From Mytilisepta virgata (taxonomy: Eukaryota; Mollusca; Bivalvia; Mytilida; Mytilidae): 64,000 nt of DNA. The stretch is taken from the NCBI GenBank assembly GCA_028015205.1, contig CM051519.1, positions 88,929,539 to 88,993,538 of the forward strand, written 5' to 3'. Position numbers and translations under genes: made by a program. Shown here one piece after another: positions 55,543-64,000 of the stretch (positions are counted from its first letter, which is position 1; every line of letters starts with the position of its first letter). Below the pieces are notes generated by a model, which saw only the letters and a program-made list of their open reading frames with translations, did no database searches and was not told the origin of the DNA.

Positions 55543-55987
55543 CTGCAAATAAAAACAAAACTATTATTTTACTGGATGTCCCACAAGAACTGATTACAGT
55601 TTTACTAAAATTATTATTTAAAATAACAATAAAAAATGTCCTATAAGTTAACAATGTTAAAAATTAAAAAAAACAAAACTTGCTCTTTGATAATCAAACA
55701 CTGCCACATCTGACACTGGTGATTTCATATCTGAACAACAAACTTATCACTCAAAATGGAAAATCTGCTGACATGTAAAATCCAAATTTTTCAGTCGTTT
55801 TGTCCAGTTGTTTGTAGTCAAGGACTCTTTGTTTCAGATGATTCAAATGAATAAGCATTTATAACTTAATTTTCTGATGGAGCCAAGCTCTCTTATAGCT
55901 AGATTATAAAAGACCCCTAATCCCTAAAACCATGATGATATCTTTTGAATTGCCTTTAGGATTAAAAATATCATTTTTACTATGAAC

Positions 55988-58621
55988 TAGAGGCTCAGAG
56001 GGCTGACAGTTTTGGCCAACTAGTTCCAGAAAATTTTAATTTTTTAAATCAACCAATGAGAAACAAGAATTGCCAATGGTGGCTATGTTTGTTGCCCAAT
56101 CGGGATGAAATGAGGAAACTTTGTAAAGAATCTCCCATAGATGTTTCCTGTCAAGTTTCGTTCCATTTGGTCAAGCGATTTCAGAGGAGAGATCTTTTTA
56201 TATCAGCCAATCAGAAACAAGAACTGCCCATGGTGGCCATATTTATAGTTCTATCGGCAAAAATGAGGATACTTTGTGCAGAACCCCCATAGATGCTTCC
56301 TGTCAGGTTTCATTCCATTTGGCCAAGCAGTTCCAGAACAAAAAATTTTTTAATCAACCAACAAGAATTGCCCATGACAGCCATGTTTGTTGCCTTATCG
56401 GGACGAAATGAGGACATTTTGTAAAGAACCTCCAATATATGCTTCCTGTCAAGTTCAGTTCCACTTGGCCAAGGACTTCAAGATGGCCGCTGAGCTGATA
56501 ACACTGTGATAAGTCAGCTCCTAATTTTTGCAATATTTTGAGCAGTTTAAATGTTTGAAATGGATTAATTTTATGGCTAAGAAGAAGTTTTTGAAGTGAT
56601 ACATCCATTGATATGCTTTTTGTGTGATATATTTCGAGAATATATGAAATATTAGACATATTCGACATTTTCAAGGATTTTATTGTGTAAAATTGAATGA
56701 TTGGATTTACCTACAATAGACTTGTATAATTATATTGTGTGCAATATGCCTGGAGGTAGTAACCCTTCAAATAGACTTTCAAGTCAATCAGCAGATCAAC
56801 AGAAACAAATAAAAACTGTTCAGTCTTTATTAACACCTAAGAAAGATAAAGATAAAAATAATCAACCCCCTAAGAGAACTTGCTCAGATGCGTCAACAGA
56901 TTCTAATACTAGTATGGATTTATCAGGGATAATTAATTTTCAAAAAGACCTTGATGAAATCAAGTTTAACCTCAGGGATGTTACAACAAAAGATGATCTG
57001 AATGAGGTATCAAAAGACCTTGTGAAAACAGCTGACCTTGAGAATATGGTTACTGATATAGTGAAAAAACTTTTTAGTAAATTTGTATCCACTTTAGATA
57101 AAAAGATGAATGAAAGATTGAATAAAATCCAAACAGAAATGCAAGAAAAGGTAATGGAAGGCCTTATCAATTGAAAATGAACATTTGAGAAGGAAGATAG
57201 ACCAAAATGAAGCCAAAACATTATCGATTAGAAAAGAACTGTCTGAAACAACAGAAATTGCTAAAGTAACAAATATAAGCAGTAACTATAACAAACAATA
57301 CTCCAGAAAGAATAACATAAAGGTATATAATTTTCCATGGAAAGAGCAGCAAGATCTCCGTCAAAAGTTTATACAAATGGTAAAGTCGGACTTAAAAATA
57401 ACACTGCATGACCGAGATATTGTAGCCATTCATCGTTTACCTGCACAGCGAGAACCAAGACCATTAATCGTAAGATGCTTTAATACTGATGTAAAGAGGA
57501 GTATAATGAGAAAAAGAAAAGAACTAAGAAATAAAGTAAAATTTGTAGATGATGTTACCACCAGAAATATGGCCATTAATAAAAAGACTAGAGGATAGTG
57601 GAAGGTTTGATCAGGTGTGGTATTTCAACTGTGGCATTTATGGCAGAACTGATAATGGTCTCCAAATGAAGTATGGGTTGTATGATGACATCAACAAAAG
57701 ACTGAGAGAAGGGAAGTAACTCTGACTTTTTGGAGGTTAAGAAATATACATGTACTTTGTAGATTTAGATTACTCAATACTGAAAGAAGTGAGATAATTC
57801 TAGTTACCTTTTAAAAAAAAACAATTATTACTTAAAGCTTGTATATTAATTTGAAATTGTTCTGATCTGACTATATGTTATTTTAAACAAAATAAGATTT
57901 ATTAGTCGAGTTTCGTTCCATTTGGTCAAGAGGAGAAGATCTTTTTATATCAGCCAATCAGAAACAAGAACTGCCCATGGTGGCCATATTTATAGTTCTA
58001 TCGGCAAAAATGAGGATACTTTGTGCAGAACCCCGATAGATGCTTCCTGTCAGTTTTCATTCCATTTGGCCAAGCAGTTCCTGAAAAAAATTTTTTTTAA
58101 TCAATCAACCAACAAGAATTGCCCATGACAGCCATGTTTGTTGCCCGATCAGGACGAAATGAGGACATTTTGTAAAGAACCCCCAATATATGCCTCCTGT
58201 CAAGTTTAGTTCCACTTGGCCAAGCGATTTCAGAGGTTTTTTTATATCAGCCAATCAGAAACAAGAACTGTCCATGGCGGCCATAGTTGTAGTCCAATTG
58301 GGATGAATTGAGGCAACTTTATAAAGGACTTCCCATATATGTTTCTGTTCCATTTGGCCCAGCAGTTTCAAAGGAGAAGATTTTTGAAAACTCAGCCAAT
58401 CAGAAACAACAATTGCCCATGGGGGCTATGTTTGTCGTCCAATCAGGACGAAATGAGCAAACTTTATAAAGGACCTTAAATAGATGCTTCCTGCTAAGTT
58501 TTATTCCATTTGGCCAAGTGGTTTCAGAGAAAATTAAAATGTGAAAAGTTTACAGACGGACAGACAACAGATGCCAAGTGATGAGAAAAGCTCATATGGC
58601 CTTTGGCAAGGTGAGCTAAAA
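55988..58621. mobile_element. gaggctc...gtgagcta family repeat, copy 6, interrupted by LINE ORF1
   Basis: GAGGCTCAGAGGGCTGACAG at the start and CTTTGGCAAGGTGAGCTA at the end. Units contain CAATCAGAAACAAGAACTGC, CCATGGTGGCCATATT and TTCCATTTGGCCAAGC. The array is interrupted between about 56,480 and 57,905 by the ORF1 relic. The nearly identical unit TTTCGTTCCATTTGGTCAAG occurs on both sides. Confidence 0.65.
56701..57720 (+). pseudogene. LINE ORF1 (L1-like RNA-binding protein), two frameshifts
   Basis: First segment (56701-57174): a Ser/Lys-rich N-terminus (LLTPKKDKDKNNQPPKRTCS), then a coiled coil (FQKDLDEIKFNLRDVTTKDD, MNERLNKIQTEMQEKVMEG). After a frame change near 57160 it continues LRRKIDQNEAKTLSIRKELS, then NNIKVYNFPWKEQQDLRQKF, DIVAIHRLPAQREPRPLIVR and CFNTDVKRSIMRKRKEL, the RRM-like domain of L1-type ORF1p. 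A second shift near 57590 leads to GRFDQVWYFNCGIYGRTDNG and the end LREGK-stop. No ORF2 follows. Confidence 0.8.
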
Positions 58622-59499
58622 ATGTATTTTTGTGTATAAACATACACAGTATGTATAAACTGTACCAAATCTGGCTATCCTGACTCTCTGTTTTGTCCAT
58701 GTTTATGTTTTGTACTTCTTTATGTTATTTTTTGTACAGCATTTTGTCAGTTGGGTTGCTTTGATTGATTTGTATGTTATTGTTGACCTTTCCTTTTAGT
58801 TTTATCCATTTTGTTGTTTTTTTAGAGAAATAATCTGGCATGATACTGTCCAATGTTCCATGCAGCATATATATAAAATACCATGAATAGCCAAATGAAA
58901 AGCACTAATTTAATATCTGATGTTGTTTATTTTGCCTTTACCTTATAGCTTTTCAATGTATAAATGTATATATATGCTCTTTCATACAAATTGTTCAAAA
59001 TTATTATCTCACCCTTACCTGGAAAATTTCAGAAGAGCATTCTTGACCGGTTTTGATTTCAGCTTTGCTGAAAAATACATGTACCCTTTACAACTTTACA
59101 TTGATGCACAGTAATACTCAGACCTGGGACTATCTCAGCTAAGACTAATGAAACTGAGATAATTCATCATTTAGTAACAATATCAAATCAACAAAAAATG
59201 ATTTTTTTTCATTACAGTAGTGTTTATAACTTTCAAGTAAAAAAAAGAACATAAATTTGGCCTGTGATGTATGTCGTGTGTTGAAGTTATTTAAAATATC
59301 TGTGCTGAAACAAAATATGTTGAATACAGCAATAAAAAACAAAACCATTTTTTTGCTGATTTTTCTTCTTCTTTTTTTTTTGTCCAAACTAGTCTGATTT
59401 CCAAATCTAGGGACGTGTACATTAAATAATCATTGTTATAACAATAGATTATTAGAATTAGAGAAAAAAGGTGATGAGAGCAATTCCCTTCTGAGATCC

Positions 59500-60275
59500 G
59501 CATTTATAGAAAACAAAAAGTTGAAATCATCAATTTGCAAAACTGTTGAACTTCTAAAGAGAAAACTTGATATTACATCTCAGGATGTATCAGATAAAAT
59601 TGTTAAACAAAAACTCAAAGAATATTATACAAGTAAATTAAAAATCAGTTTTGAAAATATTAAACATAAGAAACAAGGAAAACTTTTCTTTTATTCTACC
59701 ATCTATGATGTAAATAGATTTGAATTACAACAATATCTTCAACTTCCCCTCTCTAAAACATTAAGAGCAGAATTGACCAAAATTAGAATCAGTGCTCATT
59801 CTTTAGAAATAGAGGTTGGTCGTTATAATAAAATATCCAGTGACAGACGTTTTTGTAAGTTCTGTAAAACTGAAATAGAAAATGAACACCACTTTATTTT
59901 AAAATTTCCAATATATAATACATTGAGACAGGAAACTTTTTTAAACTTGATTGATAATAACATGAATGAATCAGATCTCATAAGGGAAGTTCTTAATCCT
60001 AAAAATCCCACTTTTACAAAATCAATTTGTAAGTATATAAAAGAAGCATATGTCATCAGAAAAGAAAATTAAAGAATAGTTGGTATTACTGTTATCATAT
60101 TCACATAATGTCATATTATGTATATATGTATATATATTTATGCCTTGTCGTTAAAACTATTATCTAGTCCCTTTGTCTTTTGTATTTTGTAAATTAGTCT
60201 TGTGTTTATTAATGTGTTTGTTAATATGATGCTCGCCTAAATCTGGCTTATCATTAATAAAGAATTTGAATTTTG
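59500..60275 (+). pseudogene. LINE ORF2 C-terminal fragment with 3' tail
   Basis: An open frame 59521-60072: LKISFENIKHKKQGKLFFYS, then LRAELTKIRISAHSLEIEVG and RYNKISSDRRFCKFCKTEIE, NEHHFILKFPIYNTLRQETF. The LR..LT..R+S.H.L.IE.GR......R.C..C...+E.E.HF...C..Y..+R motif ends many LINE proteins; here its last Cys is replaced (KFP). A 3' UTR ends AATAAAGAATTTGAATTTTG near 60275. It is 5'-truncated. Confidence 0.8.
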
Positions 60276-60381
60276 AAAAATTAAAAATGGTCCATCTATG
60301 GAACATTACCAAAACACCCAAGTTTAATCCAATAAATATCTGTTTTCTAATTTTTACTATTTTTTTGTACCATAAGGATAC

Positions 60382-60482
60382 CGGTACATCGAATTACCGA
60401 AATGCCCGTAATTACCGAAATGCCTTTGGAATTACCGAAATGCCCAATGAAAATACCGAAATGCCCTCAATTATGATAGACA
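60382..60482 (+). repeat. Left TIR with four ACCGAAATGCC iterons
   Basis: Begins CGGTACATCGAATTACCGAA. ACCGAAATGCC starts at 60396, 60414, 60434 and 60455 (spacing 18, 20, 21). The spacing is close to two helical turns, as expected for a cooperative transposase-binding array (inference). Confidence 0.9.
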
Positions 60483-60864
60483 TTTTTAGGTAGTACAGAG
60501 GTATATTTAATAACTATGATTAATATTGATGTTGATTTGGCGATTTTGCAGTTTCTGCCGATGAAAGGATGTTTTGGATTAAAGTGATGAACATAAATGT
60601 CACATATGATCATAAATATTGTCCATTAATTAAACTACTGAATAAATCTTTAACACTTACAGCTGCCCCATTTTTCTTATATGTATAGCTTTTATAAATA
60701 TTTGTTTGTCATTGCTTTGTACTATCATTGTAACGATCATTAATGTTGTATATTGTATTTATTGGCCAATAAACTCATATTTTAATCTTGTATATACTTA
60801 CTTGATCACTTACTGGAAAGGTGTGAAATCAACGCTTTTCATATCAATTTAAATTAATCAAAAC

Positions 60865-61070
60865 GTGTAATTTATTAATAATTAAAAAAAAACAAGAATG
60901 TTGATTAGTTAAACGAGAGGGTCCTGTGTTCACCCATCTGTATATAAGTAGCGAATTATTAACTATAATAATTAAGTAATAATTAAAAAAAAACAAATAA
61001 AAATGTTAATTAGTTTAACGAGAGCGTCCTGTGATCACCCATTTGGATATAAGTAGCGAATTATTAACTG
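60865..61070 (+). promoter_or_regulatory. Tandemly duplicated 105-bp promoter-like segment upstream of the NADAR ORF
   Basis: AACGAGAGGGTCCTGTGTTC ... TATATAAGTAGCGAATTATT at 60915-60960 is repeated as AACGAGAGCGTCCTGTGATC ... GATATAAGTAGCGAATTATT at 61018-61065. TATATAAG (60941-60948) and GATATAAG (61046-61053) are TATA-box-like. The second lies about 70 bases before the ATG at 61122. Promoter role is inferred. Confidence 0.45.
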
Positions 61071-61121
61071 AGAGTCTCACAAGCACATTAGCTATATCTA
61101 CCGAAATTTATCACTACCAAC

Positions 61122-61409
61122 ATGATAATTTACGTAAAAGGAGAACATGATGTCCTTTGCAACTTTTACCCATGCCAGTTACAATATGAAGGACAAACTT
61201 ACAGCAGCGCAGAACACCTCTACCAGAGCAGAAAGGCAATTCATCATGGATTGTACGCACTCGAACGTCATATTAGAAGAGCCCACAATGCAAGAAGAGC
61301 TAAACAGCTTTCCAACAGTATTAAGAGAACAGATCCGCAATGGGACGAGAATAAAGGCCTTCTTATGTCTGAAATCATAAGTCAATGTGAAACTCGCGGA
61401 CTATTCTAG
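61122..61409 (+). CDS. NADAR-domain (YbiA-like) protein, 95 aa, C-terminally short
   Basis: A complete ATG-to-TAG frame inside the Mutator-like element. Residues 8-35 contain EHDVLCNFYPCQLQYEGQTY and SSAEHLYQ, the SNF.P..I...G..Y.S.EH.YQ...A core of NADAR domains. Residues 54-86 contain A....AK.L, then TDPQWDENKGLLMSEII, matching W..+....M..++. NADAR proteins bind or process ADP-ribose-type ligands; bacterial relatives reverse guanine ADP-ribosylation of DNA or act in riboflavin pathway metabolism. The usual domain is about 140-160 residues and its C-terminal E-x-T-x-x-D-x-x-W-G part is missing here, so activity is doubtful. It could be a captured host fragment or a repurposed short form. Start chosen at the first ATG of the frame. 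Confidence 0.7.
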   Translation: MIIYVKGEHDVLCNFYPCQLQYEGQTYSSAEHLYQSRKAIHHGLYALERHIRRAHNARRAKQLSNSIKRTDPQWDENKGLLMSEIISQCETRGLF

Positions 61410-62284
61410 ATATGCCCGAGCCTCGTGCAGGATATCTAGGTAGTTTTAACTTTTCTTGTAAATATTAACTTAGACGTTTTGCTTTTTGTAAATTATTTGA
61501 ATGTTTAAATCTTTTAAAACAAAAGAAATAAACTTAAAAAGGTTAAAAGTTAAATATCAATTTTAGAATAAATAATCAACCTTAGATAAAGGGTGGGGGG
61601 AGGTGGTGGCCGGGGTTAATGCAGCCAGGATATTATTATGTCTTGAAAGTCACAAGCCTTAGAATGCAGAGTGGCCCCGTTGCTTAATCAAGATAAAATA
61701 GAATGCATAGAATTAAAATTAAAATATATTTGAATAATAATAAGAAAATATTTATTTTTAGGAGGGGGGTTAATGCAGCCAAGATATTTTCATCTTGCAA
61801 GTCACAAGCCTTGAAATGCAGAGTGGCTCTACCTCCTGTTTGCGGTTTATTTTTTTCATTTTTGTACATTTTTTCGTTGTTTAATAGATTATTATCTGAA
61901 TTTATTAATAGATCAGATTTTAAATGAATAATTTTTAAATAAACTCTTTCATGTTAATTTGAGCTTAATGAAATATGGTAAGTTTTCACTTTCATTAAAA
62001 GTTTATTTCTCTACCAAATAATTTTATTAAATGAAATTTTTACACATACATTCCGTAATCTTTTGCCTGTTAGAAGCAATCTATTATGAAAAATTCCTTA
62101 GAAGGCAAAAAGAAGTTCGAAAAATATACAAACTCTCATTCATATAGCAGTAATAACTTTATATACTGATCAATTAACAAGATCGGTAATAAATTATCGG
62201 AATTTCAAAACGCTATTTTTGTCATAAGAACATGAATTTGATATTTTTTACCTCAAGACACAAAATATTTGTTAAACTATGTTT

Positions 62285-62385
62285 TGTCTATCATAATTGA
62301 GGGCATTTCGGTATTCTCATTGGGCATTTCGGTAATTCCAAAGGCATTTCGGTAATTACGGGCATTTCGGTAATTCGACGTACCC
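62285..62385 (-). repeat. Right TIR with four inverted iterons
   Basis: Reverse complement of the left TIR, with only about three differences seen (terminal base, CGTCG versus CATCG, and GAGAATACC versus GAAAATACC). GGCATTTCGGT occurs at 62302, 62323, 62343 and 62361. High identity between arms suggests recent activity or gene conversion. Confidence 0.9.
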
Positions 62386-63086
62386 TAAGGATACTAATAT
62401 ACCATATATTTACTCATAATACACATGTTTACTATCAATGTGCCATTCGACTATATACTGGCGTTGTTACGTTAAAAAAATCAATAAATGTAAATATAAA
62501 CACAGGTTTAACTCATTTTTGTCGTGGCAAATAATTTAATATCATGCAGACATGTACAGAGAATATTTGAAAAAGATTTCTTCTTATAAAAGGTAACTTA
62601 GAATTTAAATGATTTACACACATCTCAGTTTTCAATAATAATCAATAAACGCGCTACGCTTCGGTGGTTGTGAAACTTTCATTTCGACCTGTTGGGAGAT
62701 TACTCTAATATTAAAATTTTCTTTTGATACCGTATCCATGTGTTTAATTAATTTTCTATCTTCCTTAGCTGTAATATGGCGATGCATCCATCATGTGCAT
62801 TCACACAAAATGCATAGCTTTACTTTCACTTTCGATTTGCCCCTTTTGAACGGACTTACAAGATCCAATCAAAATTCTTACTATCTTAGAGAGGCGTACA
62901 AGGGGTATGTGAGAATGGGGCGAAACAGAAATGAAAATATCCAATAAACAAAACAGAAAAATAAAAACTCTGACCTCCAAGTCGCATTCATTTGCAAGAA
63001 ACCACGGCGAATAAAGACCTTCAAACATGAAAACACATGGAAAAAAATCCACCAAAGAAGCACATATAAAAATTAAAAAAGTAACA

Positions 63087-64000
63087 AGAGGCTCTCAAGA
63101 GCCTGAATCGCTCACCTGGTAAACAATGCACTATAAACTAAATTAATATATTAATGTTTGTTGTAAACTAAACTGAGTATTAAAAAGGTCATGTAAAATG
63201 CTGAAAATACCTTTAAAAACCTTTAAGAACCTCTGGAAAGAAATGGGCATGAGTTCTCCCTACGCTTGATTAAGATACAGTCATGGTCAATCTGATGATT
63301 CATAATACAAAATACAAGATTTAATTAATCTTCAAATACAAGTATAAATCTTTTGGTCAATATGTTGTCTTCGTTTTTAAAATGTTTGAAAGAAGTTATG
63401 TAAAAATTGTGGGTTAAGGCTTTTTATTGTACTTGAAAAGGAAATATTGCAGGAACAATCATGCTAAGTTTCATCAAATTCCCCCAAGTAGTTTCAGAGG
63501 AGAAGATGTTTGAAAATTTGTTAACAACGATTATGACAGACACCAAGTGATGGCAATTAAAAGCTCACATATTATGAAGTTTAATCATTGTTATACAACA
63601 TTCTCATCATCACCATTCACTAAGGATACCATGTTTACTTTAAAAACCAAATATTGTTAAAATCCGAGCAAGTGTAAAAAATGGCGGGAAAATGGCAGCC
63701 ATTTTAAAAATGGCCGTCCAAAACAAACTTTCATCATCACCATTCAACTCGGGATACCATGTTTGCCTTGAAAGTAGCTTTCATCTTCATTTTATTTTTA
63801 TAATTCAGGAAAGAATAGCAAAAAACAGCATTTTGACCCCTATGTTCTATTTTTAGTAAGGGCGGACATGTTTTTTGACCAATCAAAAATCCAAGCATTA
63901 ACTTTTTGCAGAATACCCTAAGGAACAATCTTACCAAGTTTCATTTGATTTTGAATAATAGTTTTAGAGAAGAAGATTTTTGAAATAATAACATAAAAAA
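63087..64000. mobile_element. gaggctc...gtgagcta family repeat, copy 7, runs off the window
   Basis: GAGGCTCTCAAGAGCCTGAA and TCGCTCACCTGG at the start. Units with AGTTTCATCAAATTCCCCCA and TCAGAGGAGAAGATGTTTGA follow. A partial tail-like AAAAGCTCACATAT near 63560 is followed by further units to the edge. Non-coding. Confidence 0.6.

Larger units (their letters stand above)
60382..62385. mobile_element. Mutator-like (Pack-MULE-style) TIR element carrying a NADAR ORF
   Basis: The 9-bp direct repeat TAAGGATAC flanks it (60373-60381 and 62386-62394). Terminal inverted repeats of about 101 bp (60382-60482 and 62285-62385) are nearly perfect and each contains ACCGAAATGCC four times (60396, 60414, 60434, 60455; inverted at 62302, 62323, 62343, 62361). 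Long TIRs plus a 9-bp duplication are the hallmark of Mutator-like elements. No transposase inside. The cargo is a 95-codon NADAR-domain ORF preceded by a two-copy 105-bp segment. Two diverged copies of a GGGTTAATGCAGCC-containing block (61,605 and 61,766) follow it. Confidence 0.8.

Noticed and set aside
55690..55730. Possible upstream fusion-gene exon (MKSPVSDVAVFDYQ...) on the minus strand
   Set aside because: It has an acceptor-like ttgttcag but no GT donor of reasonable quality and no PDI b-domain match.
61147..61385. Other frames over the NADAR ORF on both strands
   Set aside because: Shadows. Only the 61122 frame shows the NFYPC and SAEHLYQ motifs.
62738..63063. Overlapping frames near 62.8-63.0 kb (MCLINFLSS..., MVDFFPCVFM...)
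   Set aside because: No family resemblance and opposite strands open together.

Overview
This is animal nuclear DNA, most likely from a marine bivalve and plausibly a mussel (Mytilidae). It is AT-rich, its genes have short exons with GT-AG introns of 0.4-6 kb, and most of the rest is layered repeats typical of mollusc genomes: minisatellite-cored dispersed elements, tRNA-derived SINEs, decayed LINE fragments and several kinds of TIR element. The species call rests on repeat style (for example the repeat around 32,690-33,090) and is inference. No bacterial, plastid or mitochondrial genes, rRNA, functional tRNA genes or CRISPR arrays were seen.

Two multi-exon host genes lie on the minus strand. 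(1) Positions 1,309-26,526 hold 15 exons, about 981 codons in continuous splice phase, of a NACHT/WD-repeat protein of the NWD1/NWD2 kind. It has a low-complexity and coiled-coil N-terminal region, a DUF4062-type module, a NACHT NTPase with intact Walker A (GESGCGKTS) and Walker B (VIVLDSLDQL), and the winged-helix/helical region. The start lies upstream of 26,526 and the WD repeats should lie left of position 1. (2) Positions 43,063-55,542 hold 7 exons, 345 residues, that read in phase from a protein-disulfide-isomerase b-prime thioredoxin-like domain into a Rab7-like GTPase. The G domain sits where the PDI a-prime domain would begin. It lacks the catalytic Gln, has Arg at the Ras G12-equivalent position and ends without prenylation cysteines. 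This apparent PDI-Rab7 chimera is the most unusual gene here.

Mobile DNA by region: a 4.1-kb piggyBac element between TTAA sites (2,432-6,533), with a spliceable two-exon but frameshifted transposase; a minisatellite element (8,788-10,674) that carries a nested hAT-like element (9,379-10,387); a TTAA-flanked MITE full of CACGA/TACGA words (10,816-11,619); 71-bp and 95-bp tandem arrays in introns (21,110-21,606 and 23,563-24,609); an intergenic repeat graveyard (26.6-43 kb) with LINE relics, fold-backs and a head-to-head SINE pair; and large copies of a gaggctc...gtgagcta repeat family, one interrupted by a LINE ORF1 relic (56,701-57,720).

The second striking locus is 60,382-62,385. This 2.0-kb element has 101-bp terminal inverted repeats, each carrying four copies of ACCGAAATGCC, and a 9-bp target duplication (TAAGGATAC), all Mutator-like. 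It carries a 95-codon ORF with a NADAR-type (YbiA-like, ADP-ribose-related) domain behind a duplicated TATA-containing segment. It looks like a Pack-MULE-style element carrying a NADAR gene.

All splice sites, target duplications and family calls come from reading the sequence by eye. No database search or alignment program was used.
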